Shown: piece after piece, positions 9,866-19,420 of the stretch | Numbering within the stretch: position 1 is the first letter of the stretch | Layout: every line of letters starts with the position of its first letter | Source: Prodigiosinella confusarubida | Lineage (GTDB): Bacteria; Pseudomonadota; Gammaproteobacteria; Enterobacterales; Enterobacteriaceae | DNA length: 64,000 bases | Assembly: GCF_002847015.1 (NCBI RefSeq) | Contig: NZ_CP025085.1 | Coordinates: 2,790,001-2,854,000 of the forward strand | Reading direction: 5' to 3' | Notes under the pieces: generated by a model | Databases searched by the model: none | What the model was told of the DNA's origin: nothing | Seen by the model: only the letters and a program-made list of their open reading frames with translations | Position numbers and translations under genes: made by a program

Positions 9866-11430
9866 TGAAAATTCGTTCACAAGTTGGCATGGTGCTGAAC
9901 CTCGATAAATGCATTGGGTGTCATACCTGCTCGGTCACTTGCAAAAACGTCTGGACCAGCCGTGAAGGTATGGAGTACGCCTGGTTTAATAACGTCGAAA
10001 CCAAACCTGGCGTTGGATATCCTCATGCCTGGGAAGATCAGGAGAAGTGGAAAGGTGGCTGGATCCGAAAAATCAACGGCAAGCTGGAACCACGGATGGG
10101 CAGTCGTGTCGGCGTACTGGCAAAGATTTTTGCCAATCCGGATGTGCCGTCCATCGATGACTACTACGAGCCGTTTGATTATGACTACCAGCATCTGCAA
10201 CAGGCCCCGGAAGGCAAGCATCAGCCGGTAGCGCGCCCACGCTCGCTGATTACCGGTCAGCGCATGAAGAAGATCGAAAACGGTCCGAACTGGGAAGACG
10301 ATCTGGGGGGCGAATTCAGTAAACGTGCGTTGGATAAAAATTTCGACCAGATGCAGAGCGCGATGTACGGCCAGTTCGAAAATACCTTCATGATGTATTT
10401 ACCACGGCTGTGTGAGCACTGCCTGAACCCGGCTTGTGTAGCGACCTGTCCGAGTGGCGCCATCTACAAACGCGCCGAAGACGGCATTGTACTGATTGAC
10501 CAGGATAAATGCCGTGGCTGGCGTATGTGCCTGACCGGTTGCCCGTACAAAAAAATCTACTTCAACTGGAAAAGTGGCAAGTCGGAAAAATGTATTTTCT
10601 GTTATCCGCGCATTGAGTCCGGCATGCCAACGCTGTGCTCGGAAACCTGCGTGGGACGGATCCGCTATCTTGGGGTTTTACTGTATGACGCAGACTGCAT
10701 TGAACAGGCGGCATCAGCGGATAACGAACAGAACCTGTATCAGCGTCAATTGGATATTTTCCTCGACCCACATGACCCGGTAGTCATTGAGCAAGCGTTG
10801 AAAGATGGCATACCACTGAGCGTCATTGATGCCGCGCAGCAGTCACCGGTGTACAAAATGGCGGTGGACTGGAAGCTGGCGCTACCGCTGCACCCGGAAT
10901 ATCGCACGTTGCCAATGGTGTGGTATGTGCCGCCTCTGTCACCGATTCAGTCTGCTGCTGATGCTGGTGAACTGGCACACAGCGGCATCTTGCCGGATGT
11001 CGAAAGCCTGCGTATTCCGGTGCAATATCTGGCTAACCTGCTGACGGCAGGGGACACTCAACCGGTGTTGCTGGCGTTGAAACGTATGCTGGCCATGCGC
11101 CACTACAAGCGGGCTGAAACGGTAGATGGCATTACCGATACTCGTGCGTTGGAGCAGGTGGGCTTAACTGAAGCGCAGGCTCAGGAAATGTACCGCTATC
11201 TGGCAATTGCCAATTTTGAAGATCGCTTTGTGGTTCCCTCCAGCCATCGTGAAATAGCGCGGGAAGCCTTCCCGGAAAGCAAAAGTTGCGGGTTTAGCTT
11301 CGGTGACGGCTGTCACGGCAGCGATTCTCCGTTCAACCTGTTCAATAGCCGCCGTATTGATGCCATTGATGTCAGTAGCAAGACGCGGGATATGAACAGC
11401 AAAATCATGCGGGAGAACGGTCATGATTAG
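9865..11430 (+). CDS. narH: Respiratory nitrate reductase A, beta subunit NarH
   Basis: This electron-transfer subunit carries three [4Fe-4S] and one [3Fe-4S] clusters between NarI haems and NarG. Four cysteine groups are visible: CIGCHTCSVTC near residue 16, CEHCLNPACVATCP near 184, CRGWRMCLTGCP near 217 and CIFCYPRIESGMPTLCSETC near 244. The Trp replacing a Cys in the third group (CRGW) is the known signature of the [3Fe-4S] site in NarH. It is 521 residues against 512 in E. coli. It starts on the last base of narG and overlaps narJ by 8 bp. Confidence 0.97.
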   Translation: MKIRSQVGMVLNLDKCIGCHTCSVTCKNVWTSREGMEYAWFNNVETKPGVGYPHAWEDQEKWKGGWIRKINGKLEPRMGSRVGVLAKIFANPDVPSIDDYYEPFDYDYQHLQQAPEGKHQPVARPRSLITGQRMKKIENGPNWEDDLGGEFSKRALDKNFDQMQSAMYGQFENTFMMYLPRLCEHCLNPACVATCPSGAIYKRAEDGIVLIDQDKCRGWRMCLTGCPYKKIYFNWKSGKSEKCIFCYPRIESGMPTLCSETCVGRIRYLGVLLYDADCIEQAASADNEQNLYQRQLDIFLDPHDPVVIEQALKDGIPLSVIDAAQQSPVYKMAVDWKLALPLHPEYRTLPMVWYVPPLSPIQSAADAGELAHSGILPDVESLRIPVQYLANLLTAGDTQPVLLALKRMLAMRHYKRAETVDGITDTRALEQVGLTEAQAQEMYRYLAIANFEDRFVVPSSHREIAREAFPESKSCGFSFGDGCHGSDSPFNLFNSRRIDAIDVSSKTRDMNSKIMRENGHD

Positions 11431-12142
11431 TCTTCAGGTGATTGCCCGTCTGCTGGACTACCCGGACCGCGAACTGTGGGAAAACCAATCGGCGCTACTG
11501 GAGGCAATAGAGCAGACGGAGGAACTGTCATTGCGTCAGAGCGCTCAACTGATGCAGTTTATCGGTGATTTTTACCGATCAGACTTATTAGATAGACAGG
11601 CGCAATACTGTGAGCTGTTTGACCGTGGTCGTGCTACTTCACTGTTGCTGTTTGAGCATGTACACGGTGAATCGCGCGATCGTGGTCAGGCGATGGTGGA
11701 TTTGATGGAACAGTATCGTCAGGCCGGCCTGATGCTGGACAGTAAAGAGCTGCCAGACTATTTGCCGCTGTATCTGGAGTATCTGGCGCAGCGAAAACCA
11801 GACCAGAGTCGTGCCGGATTAACGGATATCGCGACAATTCTGGCATTGCTGGGAGCCCGCTTGCAGCAACGTGACAGCCAGTATGCCGTGCTGTTTGATC
11901 TGTTGTTGTCGATTTCCGGTAGCGCACTTAGAAGTGACAATGTCACTAAAAGCATCGCCCACGAAGCCCGTGATGACACCCCGCAAGCGCTGGACGCCGT
12001 GTGGGAAGAGGAGCAGGTCAAATTCCTCGGTGAGCAGGGTTGCGCATCGGCGCAACAGACTCAACATCAGCGCCGCTTCACTGGCGCGGTGGTACCACAA
12101 TACCTGAATCTTGATACCACGCCGGTAAAAGGAGGATGCTAA
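11423..12142 (+). CDS. narJ: Nitrate reductase molybdenum cofactor assembly chaperone NarJ
   Basis: NarJ is a dedicated TorD/DmsD-type chaperone that binds apo-NarG and assists insertion of the Mo cofactor and FS0 cluster before membrane attachment; it is not part of the final enzyme. The 239-residue product has the family motif [12 protein letters not shown] and the helical [15 protein letters not shown] stretch typical of NarJ. It overlaps narH at its start, and its stop lies at the narI start, consistent with one narGHJI transcript. Confidence 0.95.
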   Translation: MISLQVIARLLDYPDRELWENQSALLEAIEQTEELSLRQSAQLMQFIGDFYRSDLLDRQAQYCELFDRGRATSLLLFEHVHGESRDRGQAMVDLMEQYRQAGLMLDSKELPDYLPLYLEYLAQRKPDQSRAGLTDIATILALLGARLQQRDSQYAVLFDLLLSISGSALRSDNVTKSIAHEARDDTPQALDAVWEEEQVKFLGEQGCASAQQTQHQRRFTGAVVPQYLNLDTTPVKGGC

Positions 12143-12819
12143 TGTATTATATCAACCTGTTTTTTTTCGATATTTATCCTTATATTGCCGGTGCGGTGTT
12201 CCTGATCGGTAGCTGGTTGCGTTATGACTACGGGCAGTACAGCTGGCGTGCAGGCTCCAGCCAGATGCTGGATAAAAAAGGGATGCGACTGGCCTCCAAT
12301 CTGTTCCACATCGGCATTCTCGGGGTACTGGGCGGCCATCTGTTCGGCATGCTGACGCCACACTGGGTGTACGAAGCATTTTTGCCGCTTGAAGTTAAGC
12401 AGAAAATGGCCATGTTCGGTGGCGGACTATGTGGCGTGCTGACGCTGGTAGGGGGTGGTTTACTGTTGAAGCGCCGCCTGACTAACCCGCGAGTGCGGGC
12501 TACGTCCACTACCGGCGATATTTTGATCATGACACTGCTGGTCATTCAGGCGGTGCTAGGACTGTTGACTATCCCATTCTCTGCCCGACACATGGATGGC
12601 AGCGAAATGATGAAGTTGGTGGAATGGGCGCAGGCCGTGGTGACGTTTCGTGGTGGCGCGTCTGGGCATCTGACCGATGTGGCGCTGATTTTCAAACTGC
12701 ATTTGGTGCTGGGGATGACGCTGTTCCTGCTGTTCCCATTTTGCCGGCTGGTGCATATCTGGAGCGCGCCGGTGGAATATCTGACGCGCCGTTATCAACT
12801 GGTGAGGAACCGACATTAA
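12142..12819 (+). CDS. narI: Respiratory nitrate reductase A, gamma subunit NarI
   Basis: This membrane cytochrome b subunit oxidises quinol and passes electrons through two b haems to NarH. Five hydrophobic segments are visible, with the haem-ligand histidines expected in [16 protein letters not shown] and in the C-terminal [10 protein letters not shown] region. The product is 225 residues, the same as E. coli. An ATG at 12136 exists, but the AAGGAGG site at 12129-12135 abuts it; the ATG at 12142 has a 6-bp spacing and is therefore chosen. The start overlaps the narJ stop. Confidence 0.95.
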   Translation: MYYINLFFFDIYPYIAGAVFLIGSWLRYDYGQYSWRAGSSQMLDKKGMRLASNLFHIGILGVLGGHLFGMLTPHWVYEAFLPLEVKQKMAMFGGGLCGVLTLVGGGLLLKRRLTNPRVRATSTTGDILIMTLLVIQAVLGLLTIPFSARHMDGSEMMKLVEWAQAVVTFRGGASGHLTDVALIFKLHLVLGMTLFLLFPFCRLVHIWSAPVEYLTRRYQLVRNRH

Positions 12820-12896
12820 CTGATATTAATGCTGAACAGATAGGAAAATCGGTTTTTTTGGTTATGCTGGTGCACTAACCACACCGGTTAAATAGG

Positions 12897-12926
12897 GCGG
12901 CGTAAAGCAAGATGGCTTTACGCCGC
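12897..12926 (+). terminator. Strong hairpin downstream of narGHJI
   Basis: GCGGCGTAAAGC at 12897-12908 pairs perfectly with GCTTTACGCCGC at 12915-12926 around a six-base loop. It lies 78 bp after narI. There is no clear U-run, so it may end the nar transcript or protect its 3' end. The remaining DNA up to mdcA (12927-13185) shows no gene; it should contain the mdcA promoter, but no sure operator was recognised. Confidence 0.6.
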
Positions 12927-13185
12927 GTATCATTTCAATGTTTTAAATCCACTGTATTTCATCTCCACCACGTTTCAAACGGGCTGGATTTCAGACCAAC
13001 TGTGACGCTGCCACTATCTCACACATCATAACTAATTGATTTTTATACTCTAAAATTTTCCATTACTCCCAGGCTAACGTTTGTAACAGGTGGTTAATTG
13101 ATAGCCAGTCGCTGCCTTCCTATTCTATTGCTACGCAAAAACGCGACCCGCGTAATACGTAATAAATAACCGGGGAGGTTTATAT

Positions 13186-14847
13186 ATGTCGTTTCAACAG
13201 CAACCCACACGCGTTTGGGATACCCGTCGTCAGGAAAAGCGTCGGCGTATTGAGAGCGTACAGGGTTTGGTCTCAGGAAAAGTGATTCCCACCGATGACA
13301 TCATCGCCGCACTGGAAAAGCTTATTGCGCCCGGCGATCGTGTCATTCTGGAAGGAAACAACCAGAAGCAGGCGGATTTTCTGTCTCGCCAATTAGCGGA
13401 GGTGAGCGCATCACATATTCATGATCTGCATATGATCATGCCTAGTGTCGGGCGACCGGAACATCTGGATATTTTTGAGAAAGGTATTGCCCGCAAGTTG
13501 GACTTCTCGTTTTCCGGCACTCAGAGCCTGCGTATTTCGCAGTTGCTGGAAGATGGTTTACTGGAAATTGGTGCTATTCACACCTATATCGAACTTTATG
13601 CTCGACTGTATGTGGATTTAGTGCCGAATGTGGCCCTTATCGCCGGTTACAAAGCCGATCGCCACGGTAATCTGTACACCGGGCCGAGCACCGAGGATAC
13701 CCCGGCATTGGTGGAAGCCGCCGCGTTTAAAGACGGCATTGTGATCGCTCAGGTGAATGAGTTGGTGGAAGATGAGTGCGATCTGCCACGTGTGGATATT
13801 CCCGGCTCATGGGTTGATTTCGTGGTGGTAGCCGACAAGCCATTCTTTATCGAACCGCTGTTTACCCGTGACCCTCGTCTGATCAAACCCGTGCATGTGC
13901 TGATGGCAATGATGGCCATCAAAGGCATTTATGCCAAACACCAGGTGCAGTCACTCAACCACGGTATTGGTTTTAACACTGCCGCCATCGAACTGCTATT
14001 GCCCACCTATGGTGAACAACTGGGATTGAAAGGGAAGATCTGCAAACACTGGACGCTGAATCCGCATCCGACCTTGATTCCAGCGATTGAAAGCGGATGG
14101 GTAGATACCGTTCATTGCTTTGGTGGCGAACTGGGTATGGAAGACTATATTGCCGCTCGCCCGGATGTTTTCTTTACCGGCAGAGACGGCTCGATGCGCT
14201 CCAATCGCGCATTCTGCCAGATGGCCGGGCAGTACGCCGTCGATATGTTCATTGGTTCAACTTTACAGGTTGATGGGCTGGCGCACTCGTCTACCGTTAC
14301 CCGCGGGCGCTTGTCCGGCTTCGGCGGCGCACCCAACATGGGGCACGATCCGCATGGTCGTCGTCACGCTACCCCAGCCTGGCTGGACATGATTGAGGAA
14401 CCCGATCCGCTTCAGCGCGGCCGCAAGCTGGTAGTACAGATGGTGGAAACCTTCCAGGCAGGCGCCAAACCCACATTCGTGGAAAAACTTGATGCTGTTG
14501 ATGTCGCTAAAGAGACATCAATGCCGTTAGCGCCGGTCATGATTTACGGTGATGACGTCACCCATGTTCTGACTGAGGAAGGGATCGCCTACCTGTACCG
14601 CGCCAAATCGCTGGAAGAACGGCGGGCAATGGTCGCCGCAGTGGCAGGCATTACTGATATCGGTTTGGGCGTAGATGCCAAACGCGTGGCAAGCCTGCGG
14701 CAGGAAGGCAAGGTGGTATTCCCGGAAGATATGGGGATTCGCCGTACCGATGCAAGTCGTTCGCTGTTGGCGGCGGGCAGCATTTCCGATTTGGTTGAAT
14801 GGTCCGGCGGATTGTATAACCCACCGGCTAAATTCCGGAGCTGGTAA
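13186..14847 (+). CDS. mdcA: Malonate decarboxylase alpha subunit (acetyl-S-ACP:malonate ACP transferase) MdcA
   Basis: MdcA exchanges acetyl for malonyl on the acyl carrier subunit MdcC, the first step of biotin-independent malonate decarboxylation to acetate and CO2 in the cytoplasm. The 553-residue sequence matches the MdcA family, with characteristic stretches GNNQKQADFLSRQLAEV near the N-terminus, HSSTVTRGRLSGFGGAPNMG around residue 365 and GRRHATPAW. A GGGGAGG ribosome site precedes the ATG. It is the first gene of a tightly packed operon whose order A-B-C-D-E-F-G-H is that of Klebsiella pneumoniae. The stop overlaps mdcB (TAATG). Confidence 0.95.
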   Translation: MSFQQQPTRVWDTRRQEKRRRIESVQGLVSGKVIPTDDIIAALEKLIAPGDRVILEGNNQKQADFLSRQLAEVSASHIHDLHMIMPSVGRPEHLDIFEKGIARKLDFSFSGTQSLRISQLLEDGLLEIGAIHTYIELYARLYVDLVPNVALIAGYKADRHGNLYTGPSTEDTPALVEAAAFKDGIVIAQVNELVEDECDLPRVDIPGSWVDFVVVADKPFFIEPLFTRDPRLIKPVHVLMAMMAIKGIYAKHQVQSLNHGIGFNTAAIELLLPTYGEQLGLKGKICKHWTLNPHPTLIPAIESGWVDTVHCFGGELGMEDYIAARPDVFFTGRDGSMRSNRAFCQMAGQYAVDMFIGSTLQVDGLAHSSTVTRGRLSGFGGAPNMGHDPHGRRHATPAWLDMIEEPDPLQRGRKLVVQMVETFQAGAKPTFVEKLDAVDVAKETSMPLAPVMIYGDDVTHVLTEEGIAYLYRAKSLEERRAMVAAVAGITDIGLGVDAKRVASLRQEGKVVFPEDMGIRRTDASRSLLAAGSISDLVEWSGGLYNPPAKFRSW

Positions 14848-15713
14848 TGCTATCTCCTTCCTGCTTTTTCGATCGCGCTGCTGAGACCGGTGCCGCTTTT
14901 CTGGCAGAACAGGCGACTCATGCACTACTGGATGAGGTTCGCTTGTCGCCAAAACCGGGCCTGGTGGACAGCCGTGGCAACGGTGCTCATCAGGATCTGT
15001 CGCTGGCACTGATGGAGCGTTCTGCCTATAGCCTGCAACCGACATTTCATGCGCTGGCGCTGGCGGGTTGGCAACGCCGAGCCGATGTCGCGCTGCGCCG
15101 GGAGATCGGAGAAATAGGACGTGAGGGTGAAGTTGTCATGATGCAGGCCACCGCTGGCGTCAATACTCATCGCGGCGCCATTTGGGCACTGGGGTTATTG
15201 GTAACGGCCTCTGGCATGCTCGGTGGCCGAGGCGCACCTGAACAGGTGGCGCAACAGGCGGCACAACTGGCACAACTGTCTGACTCTGCCAGTCCTAAAC
15301 GCTTCAGTAAGGGGTTGATCGCCACCCGCCGCTATCAAGTTCCCGGTGCGCGGGAAGAAGCGCAGCAAGGGTTTCCTCATGTGATACGGCTGGCATTACC
15401 GCAGCTATGGCGTAGCCGGGCGATGAACAGTGGTGAGCAGGCCGCCAGACTGGATGCGCTAATGGCAATCATGACTAGTCTGAGTGACACCTGCGTGTTG
15501 TCTCGTGGTGGGATGGCGGCGCTGGATGCGATGCAACAAGGTGCCAGACAGGTACTTACCGCCGGTGGTTTTTCCCATCCAGACGGGCGTCAGGCGCTGG
15601 CAACATTGGAAAAGCATCTGTTGCAGTACAACGCATCTCCCGGCGGCGCGGCAGATTTACTCGCCGCCGCATTGTTTCTCGATCGGGCCTCGGCCCGTGG
15701 AGTAACCAGATAA
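14847..15713 (+). CDS. mdcB: Triphosphoribosyl-dephospho-CoA synthase MdcB
   Basis: MdcB makes the prosthetic-group precursor 2'-(5''-triphosphoribosyl)-3'-dephospho-CoA from ATP and dephospho-CoA, as CitG does for citrate lyase. The 288-residue protein has the CitG-family N-terminal motif LSPKPGLVDSRGNGAHQDL, the central GVNTHRGAIWALGLL stretch and the C-terminal SPGGAADLLAAALFL motif. Its start overlaps the mdcA stop and it ends 9 bp before mdcC. It is encoded within the decarboxylase operon, unlike a stand-alone citG. Confidence 0.95.
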   Translation: MLSPSCFFDRAAETGAAFLAEQATHALLDEVRLSPKPGLVDSRGNGAHQDLSLALMERSAYSLQPTFHALALAGWQRRADVALRREIGEIGREGEVVMMQATAGVNTHRGAIWALGLLVTASGMLGGRGAPEQVAQQAAQLAQLSDSASPKRFSKGLIATRRYQVPGAREEAQQGFPHVIRLALPQLWRSRAMNSGEQAARLDALMAIMTSLSDTCVLSRGGMAALDAMQQGARQVLTAGGFSHPDGRQALATLEKHLLQYNASPGGAADLLAAALFLDRASARGVTR

Positions 15714-15722
15714 GAGGACGTT

Positions 15723-16022
15723 ATGGAAAGTATTGAATTACGTTATCCGGCACAACAAAGCCTGCCGGGCAGAGCATTGGTGGGCGTGGTGGGCTCCGGT
15801 GATCTGGAAGCTTTGTATGAACCCGCCACGGATCAGACATTGACAATCAGGATTAAAACGTCCGTTGACGGCAGTCGGGTTCACTGGCAAATGCTGTTTG
15901 ACCGGCTGAATACCTTGACGACGTTGCCCACTGGCCGTCTGGACATTAATGATTTTGGTGCCACGCCGGGTGTAGCGCGGTTACGCATCGAACAGGTTTT
16001 CGAGGAGGCCAGCCATGCGTGA
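15723..16022 (+). CDS. mdcC: Malonate decarboxylase acyl carrier protein (delta subunit) MdcC
   Basis: This 99-residue acyl carrier subunit carries the phosphoribosyl-dephospho-CoA arm through which malonyl is activated and decarboxylated. The motif VGVVGSGDLEAL places Ser25 at the position known to bear the prosthetic group in Klebsiella MdcC. An AAGAGGACG site precedes the ATG. The last codons overlap mdcD by 8 bp. Confidence 0.93.
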   Translation: MESIELRYPAQQSLPGRALVGVVGSGDLEALYEPATDQTLTIRIKTSVDGSRVHWQMLFDRLNTLTTLPTGRLDINDFGATPGVARLRIEQVFEEASHA

Positions 16023-16851
16023 TGCCATCAGCTTTATTGAACTGAGTGCTCGCCAGCGGGCGTGTAACCTGCTGGATGACGGGACGTTCCACGAGTTACT
16101 GGGGCCGTTTGAGCGCATCACGTCGCCGTGGCTGGAACCGCAGGGCATTGTGACGCAGGCGGATGACGGGATGGTGGTCGCCAAAGGCACCATCAACGGT
16201 AATTCGACGGTGGTGATTGCGGTAGAAGGGGCGTTTCAAGGCGGCAGCATGGGGGAAGTCTCTGGTGCCAAGATGGCGTCGGCACTGGAGTTGGCCGCAG
16301 AGGATAACCGCAAAGGTATTCCCACGCAGGCTGTGCTGCTGCTGGAAACCGGTGGTGTGCGTTTGCAGGAGGCCAATCTCGGATTGGCAGCGATAGCTGA
16401 TATTCATGCCGCAATTGTCGATCTACGTCGTTATACCCCCGTTATCGGCATTGTTGCTGGGACGGTGGGGTGTTTTGGCGGTATGTCGATTGCCGCCGGA
16501 TTGTGTAGTTACCTGATCGTTACCCGCGAAGCCCGGCTCGGCCTCAATGGTCCACAGGTCATCGAGCAGGAAGCCGGAATTGATGAGTATGACTCCCGTG
16601 ATCGTCCGTTTATCTGGAGTATGACCGGCGGCTCAGTGCGTTATCGCAGTGGTTTTGTGGATCGGGAAGTGGCCGATTCACTTCCAGCGGTAAAAGCTGC
16701 CATGCAGGCATGTCTGGAACGTGGTGTACCGGAACAGCATCGCTCGGAACGGTTTGACTGGTTCTTGAACCGGTTGACTTCTTTTGATACCCGCCAGCAG
16801 GCTAGCGCCGCGCTGACCGAACAGTTATTTACCCGGGAGGAACGCGCATGA
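16015..16851 (+). CDS. mdcD: Malonyl-S-ACP decarboxylase beta subunit MdcD
   Basis: MdcD is a carboxyltransferase-fold (crotonase-like) subunit that with MdcE decarboxylates malonyl-S-ACP to acetyl-S-ACP. The 278 residues include VVIAVEGAFQGGSMGEVSGAK (positions about 65-85), the LLLETGGVRLQEAN stretch and GIVAGTVGCFGGMSIAAG, which form the oxyanion-hole glycine regions of this family. A GAGG site lies upstream within mdcC. It overlaps mdcC by 8 bp and mdcE by 4 bp (ATGA), so translation is coupled throughout. Confidence 0.94.
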   Translation: MRDAISFIELSARQRACNLLDDGTFHELLGPFERITSPWLEPQGIVTQADDGMVVAKGTINGNSTVVIAVEGAFQGGSMGEVSGAKMASALELAAEDNRKGIPTQAVLLLETGGVRLQEANLGLAAIADIHAAIVDLRRYTPVIGIVAGTVGCFGGMSIAAGLCSYLIVTREARLGLNGPQVIEQEAGIDEYDSRDRPFIWSMTGGSVRYRSGFVDREVADSLPAVKAAMQACLERGVPEQHRSERFDWFLNRLTSFDTRQQASAALTEQLFTREERA

Positions 16852-17654
16852 GTACTTTACCTTTAAGCCGCGGAGCGTATTGGTTTTCACTACTCACTGC
16901 GGGAGCCGTACCGGTAACGGGACTCTGTCCATCTGTCCGTGCCGCTGACGGTGACATTGACGGACAGGCCGCTCGTTTTATTGCTGTAGTACCGGATGCC
17001 AATAACCAGTATCCGCGGGCTGCTCACGGCGAAGTCGGGCTGCTGGAAGGCTGGACGCTAGCGAAAGTGGTCACGCAGGTGGTGGCGGAAGATCGTCAGC
17101 AAACACAAAAACGAGCCATCGTGGCTATCATCGACGTTGCCAGCCAGGCTTATGGTCGTCGGGAAGAAGCGTTCGGCATCCATCAGGCGCTGGCTGGCGC
17201 GGCTGGCGCTTATGCCAGTGCTCGACTGGCGGGGCATCCGGTGATTGGTCTCATCGTCGGCAAGGCGATGTCCGGCGCGTTTCTGGCGCATGGTTATCAG
17301 GCTAATCGGTTGATCGCTTTCAATGACGCAGGCGTGATGATCCATGCCATGGGTAAAGCCTCTGCGGCGCGTATTACACTGCGCTCGGTGGAAGCATTGG
17401 AAAAACTGGCCGCCACTATTCCGCCGATGGCTTATGACATTGAAAATTATCACTCATTGGGGCTGCTGGATCAGTTGCTGACCATCGTGGATCCGCTTAA
17501 TGCCAGTGTTGATGAACAAACACAGGTATACACGGCGATTAGTGATGCGATTACCTCTGCCCGTCAACAAGGTACTGATCTGCGTAATCGGTTAGGTGCG
17601 AAAAACCGCCACAGTTCTCAACTGGTGCGGGAACGTATGCGCGCTGAATGGTAG
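16848..17654 (+). CDS. mdcE: Malonate decarboxylase gamma subunit MdcE
   Basis: MdcE is the partner of MdcD in the decarboxylase heterodimer and likewise has the carboxyltransferase fold. It is 268 residues, with the family stretches NQYPRAAHGEVGLLEGWTLA, IVAIIDVASQAYGRREE and LIVGKAMSGAFLAHGYQANR. In some bacteria MdcD and MdcE are fused; here they remain separate with a 4-bp overlap. A 166-bp gap with a hairpin follows before mdcF, so the core enzyme genes may be expressed more strongly than the distal ones. Confidence 0.93.
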   Translation: MSTLPLSRGAYWFSLLTAGAVPVTGLCPSVRAADGDIDGQAARFIAVVPDANNQYPRAAHGEVGLLEGWTLAKVVTQVVAEDRQQTQKRAIVAIIDVASQAYGRREEAFGIHQALAGAAGAYASARLAGHPVIGLIVGKAMSGAFLAHGYQANRLIAFNDAGVMIHAMGKASAARITLRSVEALEKLAATIPPMAYDIENYHSLGLLDQLLTIVDPLNASVDEQTQVYTAISDAITSARQQGTDLRNRLGAKNRHSSQLVRERMRAEW

Positions 17655-17698
17655 TGCATGGCATGCGTTGCCTACCTTTCTAAAACGCGCTGTGCGCG

Positions 17699-17728
17699 CT
17701 GGTGTGTGCGGCAAAAAGTGCGCACCAG
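17699..17728 (+). terminator. Hairpin between mdcE and mdcF
   Basis: CTGGTGTG at 17699-17706 pairs with CGCACCAG at 17721-17728 (one G-U pair) around a loop rich in A. No U-run follows. It sits in the only long gap of the mdc operon and may act as a partial terminator or RNA-stability element. Confidence 0.4.
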
Positions 17729-17820
17729 CACGTTGACACCTGCCTGATAATCGCCACAACGTGCAGACATCAGGCTGAATGTACCATCAACAATTTTTTC
17801 TTATTGGTAACAGGTGATTT

Positions 17821-18780
17821 ATGACCTACGTGATTATTCATGCCTTGGCCCCGATTTTTCTTATCATGTTGCTGGGTTTCTACGCAGGAAAGGCCAAAAT
17901 GGTGGATAACCAGAATGTGTCTTTGCTGAATATTTTTGTTATGGATTTTGCCCTGCCGGCTGCGCTGTTCAGCGCAACCGTACAGACGCCCTGGCGCGGC
18001 ATTGTCGACAAATCGCCACTGATTGTGGTGCTGGTTCTGGCGATGTGGATTACCTATGCGGCGATCTATTTTTTCTGTACGCGTGTGCTGCACAAATCAC
18101 CACAGGATTCGGCGGTACTCACGTTGACAGTGGCGCTGCCTAACTATGCTGCTCTCGGCCTGCCAATCCTCGGTAGCGTACTGGGGGGATCCACTACCAC
18201 GTCGCTGTCGGTGGCGGTATCCATTGCCTGCGGATCGGTGCTGATGACGCCGTTCTGCCTGCTGATTCTGGAACGGGAGAAGGCGCTAGCCGCAGGTCAG
18301 GCGCAGGGTTCCACTCTTGCGATGCTACCGGTACTGATGTGGCGCTCGGTGAAAAAACCGATTGTCTGGGGACCGCTGCTGGGGGTGGTACTCTCAGCCG
18401 TAGGGATCCATATGCCGGAAATCGTACTGACATCGATTAAACCGCTAGGTCTGTCGGCAACCGCGTCGGCACTGTTCCTGACCGGTGTCATTTTGTCCGC
18501 CCGTAAGCTGAAGGTGAATGGTGCGGTAGTGATTGCCAGTATCACCAAACTGCTGGTGCAGCCACTACTGGCATGGGGACTCGTATTGGGACTGGGACTA
18601 CATGGCGAAGTGGCGATTACTGCGATCCTGATGATTGCTCTGTCTGCCGGTTTCTTTGGCATCGTCTTTGGCAACCGTTTCGGCGTACAGTCGCCGGATG
18701 CTGAGGCTACACTGCTGATTAGCTCGATGCTGTGTATCATCACATTGCCGTTGTTTATCACCTTGACTGCCGGATTGTAA
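17821..18780 (+). CDS. mdcF: Malonate transporter MdcF (AEC family)
   Basis: This 319-residue inner-membrane carrier of the auxin efflux carrier (AEC) family is predicted to take up malonate. About ten hydrophobic helices are visible, with the typical broken helix PNYAALGLPILGSVLGG in the first half and a glycine-rich GFFGIVFGNRFGVQ in the second. It begins MTYVIIHALAPIFLIMLLGF, as other MdcF proteins do. It belongs to the mdc operon, between the enzyme subunits and the prosthetic-group transfer genes. Some relatives use a different transporter (MdcLM); that pair is absent here. Confidence 0.9.
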   Translation: MTYVIIHALAPIFLIMLLGFYAGKAKMVDNQNVSLLNIFVMDFALPAALFSATVQTPWRGIVDKSPLIVVLVLAMWITYAAIYFFCTRVLHKSPQDSAVLTLTVALPNYAALGLPILGSVLGGSTTTSLSVAVSIACGSVLMTPFCLLILEREKALAAGQAQGSTLAMLPVLMWRSVKKPIVWGPLLGVVLSAVGIHMPEIVLTSIKPLGLSATASALFLTGVILSARKLKVNGAVVIASITKLLVQPLLAWGLVLGLGLHGEVAITAILMIALSAGFFGIVFGNRFGVQSPDAEATLLISSMLCIITLPLFITLTAGL

Positions 18781-18793
18781 CTGGAGTCTGTCG

Positions 18794-19420
18794 ATGATTC
18801 GTCCGCATGATTTGATCTGGGTTGCTGATCTTGCTGCATTGGGCACCGAACAGGAACTGCCTGAATGGGTAAGTCGGCAATGGCATATCGATCTACCACT
18901 GATAGTCCGTCGGGACAGACACCATGCCGGACGAATTCCTGCGGGCATTCGTGGGACGCAACGTAGTCAGCGGGCTGCCGTCTGGGTAGACGCTGCGGCT
19001 GTGCATCGAATCACAACCCCCGAGTCACTGGTGACCGACGCCTTTGTTTTATTGCGTTCTCCATTCATTTCCCTGCCGCCAGTACAGGCGCTGATGAGTT
19101 TGCTACGCCTGTTGAGAAACTGGCATTGGGGTGTGACCGGCAGTTGTGGCTATGCGCTGGCAACCGGGCTTCCGGTGATGCATGACGACAGTGATCTGGA
19201 TATCGTGGTGCGTTGTCCGCAGCCGGTTGAACGCACAACGTTGATTGAGCTGACACAGTGCCTGCAATTAATACCATGCCGTATGGATGTCCAGATTGAA
19301 ACACCACAAGGCGGCTTTGCCTTGCTGGAGTGGTTGCGTAGTGATCGGGTACTGATAAAAACCAATACTGGCCCACGGCTATCTGTTTCTCCGTGGGGCA
19401 CCGATGAGATGACGCTATGA
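18794..19420 (+). CDS. mdcG: Phosphoribosyl-dephospho-CoA transferase MdcG
   Basis: MdcG attaches the triphosphoribosyl-dephospho-CoA group made by MdcB to Ser25 of MdcC, giving holo-carrier protein. The 208-residue protein carries the nucleotidyltransferase-type acidic motif DDSDLDIVVRC near residue 133, expected for this family. It starts 13 bp after mdcF and overlaps mdcH by 4 bp (ATGA). Confidence 0.92.
   Translation: MIRPHDLIWVADLAALGTEQELPEWVSRQWHIDLPLIVRRDRHHAGRIPAGIRGTQRSQRAAVWVDAAAVHRITTPESLVTDAFVLLRSPFISLPPVQALMSLLRLLRNWHWGVTGSCGYALATGLPVMHDDSDLDIVVRCPQPVERTTLIELTQCLQLIPCRMDVQIETPQGGFALLEWLRSDRVLIKTNTGPRLSVSPWGTDEMTL

Noticed and set aside
6597-9880. Many frames antisense or frame-shifted to narG and narH
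   Set aside because: They are shadows of well-identified, GC-rich coding genes and have no independent support.
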